This document shows positions 22,882-35,322 of a DNA stretch of 64,000 nucleotides, piece after piece. Source of the stretch: Taxillus chinensis (lineage: Eukaryota; Streptophyta; Magnoliopsida; Santalales; Loranthaceae); contig CM042087.1 in assembly GCA_023512835.1 (NCBI GenBank), positions 54,229,897 to 54,293,896 of the forward strand, in the 5' to 3' direction. Positions within the stretch are counted from its first letter, which is position 1, and the number at the start of each line of letters is the position of its first letter. The notes below the pieces were generated by a model. The model did not search any database, was not told the origin of the DNA, and worked only from the letters and a program-made list of their open reading frames with translations. Made by a program: the position numbers and the translations under genes.

Positions 22882-23376
22882 AATTGTTGCTAACCACTTT
22901 TCTCTTCACTTTGATATCTTGCCACTTTGTCATTCATTTTACCATTGCAAATTGACACTTGCAAATGAACTATTTTTGAGCCATTGAAAAACCAACCCCT
23001 GAAAAACACATAATGAGTTCAATTCTGTTGAGCCTGTTGAACTACAGAACATATATTGCAATTAGAAAATCCCCTTTAATCTCACATTACACCTTTTACA
23101 TAAACAATTCCTATGTGTAGTCATACATACACTCCCTTTATATATGACATCTCCTATTAATCTTTCACTCACTTTACTATAGACCTTTCCCTGTCGAAGG
23201 ATAGTTCTCCCCCTAGAAACAACTTCCCCTCGTAAAGGTTAACTCTCCCACTTTAACAGCAATCCCAAAGAATTGCAATAGGACTTCATCACAACACATC
23301 CTATGCAAAGTAGATAGCATTAAAAAGAATTAGGGGTTCTCATAGGAACCTGGAGGGTATCCGGGGTTAATAGTAC
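22882..23376 (-). other. 3' untranslated tail of host Copia element
   Basis: Non-coding sequence between the RNase H end (26928, across the inserted LTR) and the polypurine tract. Short ORFs are not supported. Confidence 0.6.
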
Positions 23377-24272
23377 TGTAACGCCCCTAACTTTGGGACT
23401 TCCAAATCGGGTGTGTTAGCGGAAAATAAATATACAAATTTTATATCAATTTCAAACTATTACTTATTTAATCAAACAAACCATTCATTATTACAAATTT
23501 CAATCCAAGATCTTTAAGGTTTAGGGGTTTAGAGACTAAGTGTCCATAACCCATTATTACATAACAAAACATACGAGCAAACAACTTAATAAATCTTTAA
23601 GTTTTCACACAACTTTATTTCCAAGCACTTCTCGACTCCTTATCCTAGTTTTTCCATCCCTTAATTACCTGGGGTTGGAAAAGAAATCATAAAAAAAAGG
23701 GTGAGCTCAAATAGCCCAGGTAAGGGTAAAATAAGCGGGTAAGGAAAATCATGAAGATATCGAACATAGGAAATACCATATAACATTTGCATACATGATC
23801 AACATTTCACAAGGAAATCATAACATGGAAGATTATGTTTAGACATCATATCATAACATCATGACCAAGGTTAAGCAACCAGGATACCGTATCATAACAT
23901 AACATATTATCAATTGGATTGACACTCTCCAGGTGATGTTCTTTACCCAATGAATTGGAGGTCTTTCTGGAACCATCCATCATAAACTTACTTTGTCCAA
24001 ACATAAGAGGTTATAACAACTTTAACATACATAACATGAGGCATCACATAGAATTTCAATAAAACATTCAAAGTTAACAAGGATAACCACGAATATCAAA
24101 ATGGTTATCTACCCCAATCAATAGCATAGATTACCAAGAGAGAGGTTAAAAAGAGACTAATCTAATCTTCTCAACAATAAAATGGAATTAGAAGAATAAG
24201 AAACATAAAACTCTTACAATAATAATTCCAAACAAGATAAAGAGGAAGAGAAAGGTCCCTTACAATAATAAT

Positions 24273-24472
24273 GAAATATAGATTATAATGAAAAAGAAAA
24301 GGGGGATGAGAAAAACCCTTACAAAATATAGACTATAATGAAAAAGAAAAAGGGGATGAGAAAAACCCTTACAAAATATAAACTATAATGAAAAAGAAAA
24401 AGGGGATGAGAAAAACCCTTACAAAATATAAACTATAATGAAAAAGAAAAAGGGGATGAGAAAAACCCTTAC
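24273..24472. repeat. Tandem array, 4 x 50 bp
   Basis: Four head-to-tail 50-bp units whose common parts are 'ataatgaaaaagaaaa', 'ggggatgagaaaaaccc' and 'ttacaaaatata'. Units 2-4 differ by one or two bases. A worn copy precedes them (24195-24272). Confidence 0.9.
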
Positions 24473-24572
24473 AATCTGCTTGTCGTTCTCCGCGTTCTAA
24501 ACCTTAAAAATATCAAAACACTAATTTAGCATTAATGCTTGAAAAGTTCAATATCACACATATCTCCTTTTA

Positions 24573-24615
<43 letters not shown>

Positions 24616-25124
24616 TACTTTAACTTATATCTTTTAATAGGCATACCGTGCTTGTGGGGTTGAATATTAATTTGGGTTCCCACTTCTATTGTTGTTCCAT
24701 CTCCTATTTCGATCCCATGCATCATAAGCCTTGAGTTGTGCATTAACTAGGTTATATGCTTTGAGAGTTTTTGAATAAGATTTACTCTTTGTATTGGGTG
24801 AACGGAAAAGACGTTCGATAAGCTTATTTTTCCTACGTGTCTTCCACCTTAACCATGAAGGGATATTAGACACGGGTCTAAAGGGAAGATCAGGAGGAGA
24901 TAAGGATGGGGATAGCTGTGAGGTTGAAGCATTAACAATTGGGGTTGCGAAGAAGAAGGGCGATTGCCGGGGAATTCATTTTGGAAGTCGTTCCTTACGA
25001 TCTTCCGCTATCTAGAGCCTTAAAAATAAAAATAAAAACATAAGTTAATATTTTCATCTTTTCACTTGAATTATAGAATGACAACGCTATGATAAAATAC
25101 TATAATTTAAAATAATTACACAGG

Positions 25125-25262
25125 TATGTATATGAGGTGGCAAGGCCAACCATGTATGTATATACGAGGTGGTACAACCAATCATATAAATAATATATGC
25201 AAGGTGGTAAAAGCAACTATGAATATAGTATATATGAGGTGGTAAAACCAACCATATAGATC
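25125..25262. repeat. Degenerate GAGGTGGTAAAACCAACCAT repeats
   Basis: Four imperfect units of roughly 35-40 bp, each with 'gaggtggta(a)aaccaaccat' or a variant followed by a 'atatatgtata'-like spacer. Confidence 0.75.
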
Positions 25263-26927
25263 TACATAATAAATAAGAAGCGACTTCAAAATTTCAAAAT
25301 CTTAAGTATTACCTTTCGTAGAACTTCGACGCTTGGTAAGTACCAAAAGCAAAAGAGGATTTGAGTAGAGTATTTGGGGTGTTAAGAGGGCTCAAGGGAG
25401 TGTTTTTAGAGGGAATTTCGTGGTGTGGCTTGAGGGATTTGTTCTTAAGAGGAGAGGCAAGACACTCCTTATATAGGCAAGGATGGTAGGTGTAATAGTG
25501 TGAAAAATAGTGTACGAATTTGACTTTGGTATTAAATTAAATTATTTAAAATATATATAATACTTTATTTTCTTTATATTATCTCTTATTAAAAACATGG
25601 TTATCTCCTCCTACCATTTTAAAAATGTTTTAAGACTTTTAAGCCTAGAAGGTTCCTTTGGCATCAAAAGTCCACATTGGTGTACTCCCTACTAATTCAA
25701 TTATAACGTTTTTAATTTTGTAGTTTTTGACAAATGGCCAATTGTATTGCATTACTAACTCAAATATCTACAAATGGGTATCAATTTTATAATTTTTAAA
25801 TATGTATAACAAAAGTTATTGAATTTTAAAGTCATACTAAAATGTTTACCCGTTCATACTGAACCTATGTGTAGTATTTTAAATTCTGGAATTGATTGCC
25901 TTCATATTAAATTCTAAAATTTCTACACGTTTTAGCTAAGTCATAAATGAACAAATGAGATTTGGTTTCATGTCAATTGGATCTGTATAATTCAAGTTAT
26001 GGATTTTTGAATGGGACCTCCAGAATCTGCCTCATTCAAATTTTTGGGCCTTACCTATGTTTTATACTTTTGGTAAAGTTAAGGCTTGTAATACTTACTT
26101 ACCCATAGTAATTTGGATTAAGAAACTAAATGACATAATATATAGCATCTAAACTTTTTATGACATAAAAAATTATTTTATTTTTTTATAACGTATTTAA
26201 TATTTACGCGGATAAAATAATATAATTGCATAATCAATAAACAATAAAGTAAGATAACATTATAGCATAAAATATTATAATCCTAAACATAAACATTTAT
26301 ATCATATTCTATGGCCTTCGTAAAATTTCTTGAATTATATTAGCGTATGTGCGTAGGACGTGTTGTGCTTCTACGGAGAGCCGCACAACCCTTCAGCTAA
26401 CATTGTCGTGGTTGTCGCACGAATAACCTCAAACTTCTCCCTGTGTCTCGTTGCATTATATTGCAGCCATTGGACATGAGCATTTAGCCCATCTATAGCA
26501 AAGCATAGCTTTGTAACTTCAAGTCGTATTGCTCGCCGATCTTCATCGCGTACACTATTCTCGGATGGCAGTACTTGAGAACTTGATGCCATAACTCTTA
26601 TTATTCTTCTTCTTACTTCTATACTCTCTTATAAATAAAATCTCATGCTCATACCTATTTATGGAAGTCCAAACGGATACTATTCATAACGGATGGATAC
26701 TATTCATAACGGCTACTTACTAGTCACATGCTATTTGAATGACTATATTGGGTGCTTATTTTTATCGTGATAATATCTAAAATATCCTTTCTAACTATTG
26801 TTAACAATAACATTATTATTATTTTATTATTATTACTCTTTAAGTAAGAACTTAAATAGCTAAAAATTTTGCGGGTCTTACAAGTACTCCCTCAATGAGA
26901 TGGGCGTAGACTATGACTAGCTTGGTG

Positions 26928-27798
26928 CTACTCAAATAACTCATGCGGAAGAGGCTTAGTAAATATGTCTGTTATCTGTAGTTTGCTGGAGATAAACTCC
27001 AAATCAATAGTCTTCCTCTCTACTTTCTCTCTCAAAAAATGATATCAAATATTTATGCGCTTATACCTGGAATGATGAACACTATTCTTACTCAGATTTA
27101 TGGCACTTTGATTGTCACATTTTATCACGGTTGTGTCTGCAACTCCTCTAGTCAAGTCTTTGAGCTGTCTCTTCTTCCAAACCGCCTAAGTGCATGCTGA
27201 AGTTGTTGTTGTATATTCTACCTTTCTAGTACTCAAGGACACACTCTCATGTGTCTTACTGAGCCAAGAAACACATTTGTTGCCCAAAAAAATGTATCAC
27301 CTAATGCGAACTTTCTATCATCTCTGCAACCTGCCCAATCAGCATCACTGTAAGCAACCAAATTTAAATTTGCATTTTCTGAATACCAGAGCCCATAATC
27401 ACTAGTTCCCTTCACATATCTCAGAATTCTTTTCACTGTAGTCATATGTGACACTTGATATTGTGCCATAAGATAAACTACCTGCATGATGTCTAGTCGT
27501 ATGGTTTTTAAATATAATAAACTACCAATCATGCTCCTATAGATCTTTTGTTCCACACTTTTTCTGACAACCTACCTCCGTAGGAGTAGAAACGAGCTTG
27601 CTCTGGGTCATTCCAAACTTCTTTAACATATCTCTAACGTACTTTACCTGTGATATGAATATACCATTCTTTTTCTATTCAACTTGTAGACCAAAAAGTA
27701 TGATAGCTTTCCTAGCATAGACATTTTGAATTCTGCCTGCATCAACTCTACAAACTTCTTGTATAAATCTTCATTGTCACTGAAAAACATTATATCAT
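26928..27798 (-). pseudogene. Copia RT C-terminus and RNase H
   Basis: Minus strand from the insertion junction at 27798: the stretch after the RT active site (IMFFSDNEDLYKKF, MLGKLSYFLV), then after frameshifts the 107-residue frame 27556-27233 with YRSMIGSLLYL, RILRYVKGTSDYGLWY and the RNase H motif AYSDADWAGC. The final part reads CDNQSAINLSKN, FLREKVERKTIDLEFISS and DIFTKPLPHELFE, with the stop at 26928. In Copia elements RNase H is the last domain, as here. At least three frameshifts or stops occur. Catalytic Asp residues are still visible. Confidence 0.9.
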
Positions 27799-28550
27799 TG
27801 CTAAGTGTTTGTCGTGAGAGCTCACAAAAACATTTATAATTACTTAACTTAACCTATATTGATAAGGCAAACAAGGTTGATCCCATAGAGACAATGTTGT
27901 TTCTCGAGTCATTAGTATATACTAAGGCTTGATATATAACAAGAAAGATAAAATAATTAAATAACAATCATCTAATCTTTCCTAATTGCTAAACTAACTA
28001 TGGTGATAGAGCTAATGGTGAGAGGTATTACAATGGCTTTGCACCTTAGGTATGGGGCTTGGATGATAGTGATGGGTCTTTCATTGAATATGCTTTATAT
28101 GAATTATGCACTTTGTTATGATTAAAAACCCAACTCTCTAATGCATTGATGACCCTCTCTCGAGTGATATAGCTGCGTGCCATCCTAGGTTAAATGACAA
28201 GTAACCCTTTAAGTTTGGGAGTCATTGAGCCTCAAACTAGCTCCTCACTAGCTCTAGCTCGATTTCCTTGGGGCGACTCTAGCTATTGCAACTTAAGGCT
28301 ATCACAGTTAAGTTGTGCAGTATTTTCGCTTAACTTCTTCACCTCTTAGTCCTTTATAATTAATCCTAAGGTCATAAACTAGGCGATCAATCTTACTTTA
28401 AGAACTAAGCAACCACAGTTCTAATTAACCTACAAGAATTCATATAAAGTAATAAACAAATAAATAATCAACAAAATAAATCTAAACACCAATTTATATA
28501 AATAAATATCGTACAAAATTATTACAATAGCAAATTTAGGGTTAGGGTTA

Positions 28551-29732
28551 TGATGAGTGAATTTTATATAGACATTTATGGTATACTTTTCCCCTATTTT
28601 AGACATATTTGATACCTTTTTATGACTCATGTTGATTGTCTTTATTTACTTTGGTAGTTTATTTTATTTTTGGGTAAAGTGTGTTTTTGGTTGTTTTTGA
28701 AGTCTCTTTGCAAATTTTATTTAGCTGGGCCATGGAGAAGAGGTATGGGTAGCCTAGTTCCCTATTACCTTGGGCTTTCTCTAAGAGCTATGTTTTGTTG
28801 GGCATGTGGAGCAAGCTAGCCAAGTCCAGCCAAGTCTAGAAGGGCAGCTTTGTCAATTTGGAGGGGAAAACACAAAGGAAAGAAAGTAGGGTTTTTTGGC
28901 TAAGGGGGGATGATGGTTGAAGGGAGAGAAGATCCTGAGGAGATGAGAAGTAATGGAGATTGAAGATTTCTTGATCCTAATTCCAGGAGGGCTTTTGAAG
29001 ACTTCTCGATCTGAATTTTGTATTTCTTCAAGGATGCTTTTACATTTTCAGATAATGGATTTAAACATGATTCTAGGGTAAATCTTTTTCTTACGGGAGC
29101 AATGTTGCCCCCATGTGTTGAATGATGGTTTTGGCATGGTTATATGATAGAAATAATTCTTTGATGTTTAAATAACTTTCAGAATGCAATTCTATTTGAT
29201 TCATGCATGATCAGATTATCTTAGCCCTAATCTGGGGTGGAAAATAAAATAATTTGATTCAATTGGCTAAAACATGGACAAAATGTTTAACCAATTGAAG
29301 GATTGATACCTCTGATAATCCCAATTCTCATAGACCAAGTGGTTTTGAGAATCTTTAATTTTCTTATCATGGATCAAATGTAAGGAAATGTGTGTTAATC
29401 AACATTATCAAGAATTAAGAAGTTAAAGTTTGAAACCAAATGTCAAAATCAGAGTACAATGCATGAGAGGTGAAATTGTTACCCTAAGACTCTCCATTAT
29501 TGAATTCTCTTGAAAATATAAAAACTGAAAATAGAAAATAAAAAAAATCAGTGCTCATTATTTACCAATTGCTAGACTTAAACCATTTTTCTAGGCATAA
29601 TCAACACTTTCCTACTTGGTACTTGTCTATTTGATACCAATTAATAGAAATTTCCTGAGGTTCGACACACTGGAGTCTTAAGTTACTCCACTTATTTATG
29701 AGATTAAATAGTCTAAAAAAATTAAGACATCA
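28551..29732 (+). mobile_element. Solo LTR A, TSD GGTTA
   Basis: 1182 bp from TGATGAGTGA to AAGACATCA, flanked by perfect GGTTA (28546-28550 and 29733-29737). The sister LTR at 44400-46063 has the uninterrupted sequence at the equivalent place (near 45145). It is distantly similar to the LTR of element D: 'gggagcaatgttgccccc', 'cttagccctaatctgggg', 'gaggtgaaattgttaccct' and 'ggttcgac' occur in the same order. No coding domain is present. Confidence 0.92.
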
Positions 29733-30180
29733 GGTTACAAAGACAAAGAGAACAAAACCAAATCTAACACATACCCTAAGGCGTTATTCTAAGAGTCCTG
29801 CCTTACTTTCTAGTGTCGTGGTCTTCTTCTTATTGCTAGGGTCCCAAGCTTGGACGCACAGACCATAGATAGCCCTTGTGTCTTCTCTCTTGTTCCACCA
29901 CGATCTCCTCCTCCGTAGGATATGGATGTGCATGTAGGAGGCTGAAGATCTGTCTATTAGAGTCTTAGCTGCCCTTATATAAAGCTTCCACTCTTCTTCC
30001 TCCTTTACCCTTGATTACCAGGGCTAGAAATACCCAATTTCCCTTCCACAATATATTTTTACACTAAAAATAGGTTTTGAGGCAAAACTAGATTGAAGGG
30101 TTGAAGACTGGATGCACGCTGGAGTACTGCTTGAGGCTGCTCGAGCCTCAATGTCAAGCAGAAGCTTGGATAGCTTACTA

Positions 30181-32783
30181 TGTAAAGACCCGTACTTAGG
30201 TGATGTTGGAAGTTAGGTCCGGTTGGAGTTTGAATGTCGAGTCGGCAGCGTGACCTCAACGTGAGCATTGGGTTATCATTATTGTTATTATTTAATATGG
30301 TGTTTTAATATGTTGAGTTTATTATTAAATATTATAATTATTAATGTAATTATTTGGGATTAAGTCTTATAATGAAATATATTATTATTGTTATTATTAG
30401 ATTGTGATTATTATTAGTTCGAGTATTTAAATAAGAGTATTGGAACTTTATTATCATTATTATTTATTATTATAATGAATTGTTGTTATTATTATTAATA
30501 TTATGACTAATTATATTATTATTATTATTATTAAATCTAATAATTAAAGGTTAGTATAAAAGGTGGAACTTAGGGTAGAAACCCTACGTTCCGTTCGTTG
30601 TGCACAGAGTTTGGTGGGGAAGAGCTGTTGGTTTGAAGCCATCGTTGTGTTCAATCGATTCTTCGAGACTATAATCAAGTAGATGATTCTTGGTTCTTGG
30701 TTAACCTATTGTGTGAACCTAGTTTTTTTTTAGAATTTGATTGAAGTTCTGTACATGTCTATGTATATATATAATTATCTGTGCGTCGTCGCCCTGGGTA
30801 TATATATCGTGGAATCTCTTTTTGTCGTGGTGATAGCAGTGAGGCTACGACCCGGTTGTTGCCGCACAGGAGAGATGGCAGTGAGGGGGGCGACGATGAT
30901 TGGCACCCTACGTGAAGGAGTTGGTAGAAGGGGAGGAGGCTGCAACCACCGCCCATGGGGGCGGTTCCGCACGCCCGCAGACCCAGCGCGCCGCGCACCC
31001 CGTGTGCCCAGCGCGACCGCGTGTCGCGCGCCGTGCGCCAGCGTTTTTCCGCCGTGCTGGTGAGTCGAGGGAGAGGGGGGCGGCGGCACCGTGCCGCTGC
31101 TGTGGATCTGAAGTGCGTGCCGTCATATGGATCGGGTGCGCGTGATGAGGCTGCGTGGAAGGAGGAGCCTGCACAGTACACCACGATTTAGATAGATAAA
31201 TGATGATAAATGCTAAGGATTTGGCAAACCCTTTCTTTTGCGTTATTAATGAGATGATAATAAAAATAGTAGTAATGGGTTAAGAATAGAAATTAATTGG
31301 ATTGTAACTGGTTTTATTTGTTATTTAAATTATAAAACTTTGACGGACAAGATTTATCTGTATATATATATGTGTGTGTGTGTATGTGAAATAAAATAAT
31401 AAATACAAATAGGATATGTTTACTACATATAAGAATGTGCGTGAGTGCATATATATATATATATGTTAATATTGTTTTAGTTTCGGTATATTCGCCTATT
31501 AATATAAACTGTTAGGGTTTAATTATAACTATTGTTTGGGTTTGATGTTCTTAATTGATTATATTAATATGGGTTTAGACTCGCTATTACCGTTACGTTT
31601 TAGAGTTGTCGTTTGTGATACATTATAACTGGCTTGTTAACTTGAATGTTTTGTATGGCTAATGTATTAAATACTAGCTATTGGAGTATTTTGTTTATCA
31701 TTTACATGCGATTAATTGGTGTTTATCAATTATGTGTATTATAAATATTATCTGGGCTGATTTGGTTAATTTAATTAAATAAATATCATTGGATTTGAGA
31801 TTAGGGTTTGATATAAATGCTGTTGGACATGATATTAATAAATTGTCATTTTAGATATTATTTATGGCTTGACATTACCAATCTGATAATATGTATATAT
31901 ATCGTTGTGGTACGTTATTACTAGTTGGGTGATTAGAATGTTGGTTAAGCTGTTGTACTAAATAATGAATATTCAGAAATGTCTATTTACTGATCGTATA
32001 TGCGGATTTGATGGAGGAGCTGGTTGGGTTAAACGCGGGTCCCACATAGGGCTGGCAAGAGGCCGCAGGTCCCCTATGAAGCTGGTTACCCAGGTCCCAT
32101 ATGTGGTAGGTTGTCGTTAGAGACACCACAAGTCCCACATATGGCTGTCTAGTAGTGATTTGAACTCCTAGGGTTGGTAGCGAGAATCTCGTGGATGGAT
32201 GAATGGTCGGTGTGAACCTTTAATGACGGAAATGTGATGTGATGTCTTGTTTGTATATTAATGAAATTTAATTGTGATAAAATGTGACTCTACACTAGCA
32301 CAAGCATACACCGGACATACAGACTTAGGAATTTATGTAATAAGGTACTGGAGATGGGGATCACCTACTGGGCATTCGTGCTCACCCTACTTTATTTCTA
32401 TTTCCTACAGGTTGTAGGGAGTAGCTGGTGGAGCCATAGTGAAGCAGGACGGGACATCCTTGGTGTAGGATTTATTTTATAGACTGTTTGTTTTTATTTT
32501 ATTCTATCATTTTATTTCCCAGACTTGGGTCTGTGGCAGTTGTATAAACCTTGTTGGTGGAACTTATATGTGAGTTTTTTTTGTGTTGGATATTATGGGA
32601 ATTGAATGTAATGTTGTATCATTTTAATAAATCTCAAATTGAATTCATTGGCAAGTGCAATTTTATCCCTGTTGTGGAGTTGTACATGATTGGGTTGGAC
32701 ACTAATTCCCCTGACCCCTGTGGTGTGGGTGTGGGAAGGTCGCGTTCCTAGTTCTGTTGTTTTCAGGATTTGGGGGTGTGACA
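30181..32783 (+). mobile_element. Solo LTR B, TSD TACTA
   Basis: 2603 bp from TGTAAAGACCCG to GGGTGTGACA, flanked by perfect TACTA (30176-30180 and 32784-32788). The sister LTR shows the unoccupied site near 45670. It is related to 12782-15028 and to LTR C. A GC-rich block at 30840-31170 gives several overlapping but unrelated ORFs and is not believed to be coding. No internal domain is present. Confidence 0.92.
32038..32150. repeat. Iterated GGTCCCATATGTGG words in LTR B
   Basis: Four variants (GGTCCCACATAGGG, GGTCCCCTATGAAG, GGTCCCATATGTGG, AGTCCCACATATGG) at about 25-40 bp spacing, conserved in position in the two related LTRs. Confidence 0.75.
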
Positions 32784-33157
32784 TACTAGAAGTATGAACG
32801 AGCCTCTACAGCTCGAGGCTCGCTCGATGTGTTTCTCGAGCCTCAATGTGTTGAGCAGAGCCTGGAGTGGCTTCTTCTTCTCTACGTTGGAGTGCAACTC
32901 GAGAGTCTAGCTTGAGGCTCCCTTTTGTGCTCAATGCTCATGTGTTGAGCAATGCTCCAAAATTGCCTATCTTCTCCAATACTTTGCAGTATCTCGGGAA
33001 ATTACTATAAAATGTTGCAAGACAATGCAAAGTCTCCAAAAACACTACAAATGGCTGTTAAGGCATAAAAATCAGAATTTAAGCATAAATAGGGTGAAAA
33101 CATATATAAGCATAGTAAAATGCAACCACTAATTAGGGGTCATTTTGACCCCTAACA

Positions 33158-35322
33158 ACATTGCCACACTTAAACCTTGCTTGTTTTGAGCAACAAAAGG
33201 AATCCAATCGGGATAAAATTAACCATGCATATGAAAATGTACATTGAGAACATCATGAGTATACAAAGGTAGCTAAGTTATAACATGAATGTGAGTGTAT
33301 GAACTAAAATAAAAAAAATTTAAATGTGCCCAAGGAGTATCCATACTAGACAAAATAGCCAAAACTACTCAAGATTTCTAATTATTTTTTTTGCATGCGT
33401 AGCTAAAATACACCAATTGAATTCTCAACAAAATATAACAGAAGTGCAGTGTAGGTTCCAAAGTACCCCTAAATACCCCTACACTCAAACTTTGCTCGCC
33501 CTGAGCAAAAAATAAAAACAAAATACACACTCAAAAGGGGTGCAAAATAAGAAAACCAAAAAAACAAATGAGATAATGGTCAAATACATATACAAATACC
33601 ATACAAAAAGAATAAAATGCAAGAAAGGAAAAGGCAAGGCAACCTTAAGCACTATACATGGCTGTCAAAATACACACTCAAAAGGGGTGCAAAATAAGAA
33701 AATCAAAAACACAATAAGATAATGGTAAAATATATATACAAATACCATATAAAAAGAATAAAATATAATAAAGGAAAAAGCAAAGCAACTCTAAGAACTA
33801 TACATGGTTGTCTAAATACTTAGTTCAACAATGACATGTAATCATAGTTAAAGACTAAGGAACAACCAAGTTAACCACTTCTAAGGCAATACTCAAAAAT
33901 TTCCTTAGAGTCCTCTCAATGGAAGAAAGGTTGCCTCACTCAAGTGGGTGGTCTCATATCACTCAAACTCAACACCCCCAAGATTTTCAAATCTTAGGCA
34001 AGTACTGTAAGTCAACATTGCAATAAAACTACCATCCAAATGCTTTTGCCACTAGCTACCTTGAGAGGCAAGCTACCCAAGTGATGCTCCATCCTAAAGA
34101 ACAAGGCTTATTCTTTTTCTTTCTTGCAAAATTTCAACTACATGCAACTCTTCTTTTCTAATGAAAGTGGCATAATATATATTATAGCATAAATACGGGG
34201 TTTACATTTATGACTATCTCTTGGGATTTATATGGTAGCCACAAGAGTTATAAAATATTGCCCCATTTACATCCATTGCCACACGAAGAGAAAAATTACA
34301 AAAAGGCCAAATATAGATGAATGGCCAATTCACCTACAATGGTATACAATAAAAAACATATTCTTTCTCTTCTTTTTCTTTTCTTTTGATTTTTCTCTCT
34401 CTTTTTTTCTTTGATACACACATTAAGGAATACACTGAGTAACAAAAATAAAAACATCAACTAGCTCAAATATGTCATGATCTCATTCGAAGCATAAAGA
34501 AAACAATGCATAGGCCTAAGGCATTGTTACTCAAACCAACCATACATCACATCTCAAATATGATAAATACTCATATGCATAAGAAAATAACTATATGCAT
34601 TTCCAAAGCAAACAAGCAATCATACATTCACTCAAAAACAAAAATGAAAAACACACAATCATGCAAAAGGCAAACACATGCACTCACACAATCCATATAA
34701 ATAAAAATAAGAAAGAAAATGGGACAAACAAGTTAAGTGCATTGGATTAGGGGGAAACCCTCTAACACTTTGGCATCAATCACATGAAAATAAAAATATG
34801 TGTGGGTGGGAGACAAGTATTAGAAAAAAGAAAGGGAATTGAAAAAGATTATTTCTATATGTCAAAACAGTCCCTTTTTACCTTGACCGCAAATGGTAGA
34901 GAGAAAGAGAGAGCAAGATTTTTATTCCTACAAAACAGAAACCAAACAAAACACACAAAAACAGAAAAAATAATAAAAATAACAAAATAAATAAAACAAA
35001 CCATTGGGTTGCCTCCCAGAAGCGCTTGTTTTAGGTCACATAGCTTGACTAGTGTCCACGCGATCAGGTGGTTGTGGTCAAAAGGAGAGATCATAGATCT
35101 TTGGGATGCTCGGATCTCTCTCCTAGTGGGTTGTACATGAACCACCCAAGTAGAAGTACCTTCAAGTGAAAAAATATCTTTCCAGTGAAGGGAAGATGCT
35201 TGACATCCATGTTAGTTGATAGGTAAAAATAGGGGGAGGGGAATATTTATGCAAAATATAAAGTAGAAGAATAATAGGATCGTGCATACCATCCCCTCAC
35301 AACCCTTCATAGACTTCCACCC
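33158..35322 (-). other. 3' non-coding interior of LARD-like element
   Basis: In minus orientation it ends 'caagcaaggtttaagtgtgg' just before the LTR, the same closing motif seen before the 3' LTR of element D (42362-42387). A frame at 35145-35006 ends with QALLGGNPMV, matching KRLLGGNPMF near 40590 in element D. The rest is AT-rich. Confidence 0.65.
33521..33815. repeat. Tandem duplication, 2 x ~147 bp
   Basis: 'aaatacacactcaaaagggg' begins at 33521 and again at about 33668. Both units continue through 'gtgcaaaataagaaaa', 'aaataccata', 'aaaaagaataaaat' and 'ctatacatgg', with about 10 percent differences. Confidence 0.85.

Larger units (their letters stand above)
23377..26882 (-). mobile_element. 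3.5-kb solo LTR with TSD AGTAC
   Basis: The plus strand begins TGTAACGCCCC and ends GGGTCTTACA, so in minus orientation it runs TGTAAGACCC...GGGCGTTACA with canonical ends. Perfect 5-bp duplications AGTAC flank it (23372-23376 and 26883-26887). No coding domain is present, and removing it rejoins the Copia tail. It carries a 50-bp tandem array, a TA microsatellite near 24578-24612 and a 36-bp-scale array at 25125-25262. A 73-residue frame at 26371-26592 (MASSSQVLPSENS...) lies near its transcription-proximal end and is unrecognised. Confidence 0.9.
27799..33157 (-). repeat. 3' LTR of LARD-like element, carrying two solo LTRs
   Basis: Starts TGCTAAGTGTTTGTCG and ends CCCCTAACA. Once 28551-29732 and 30181-32783 are discounted, it parallels 44400-46063 throughout. 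A run of tcgag-rich words lies at 30105-30175 and 32795-32960. Confidence 0.85.

Noticed and set aside
28537..28550. Telomere-like TTTAGGGTTAGGGTTA
   Set aside because: Only about two units. It is formed by LTR sequence plus the GGTTA target site of solo LTR A, with no array.
30737..31191. Cluster of overlapping ORFs on both strands, up to 141 codons
   Set aside because: They arise from a GC-rich, stop-poor block inside solo LTR B, overlap in several frames and show no recognisable domain.
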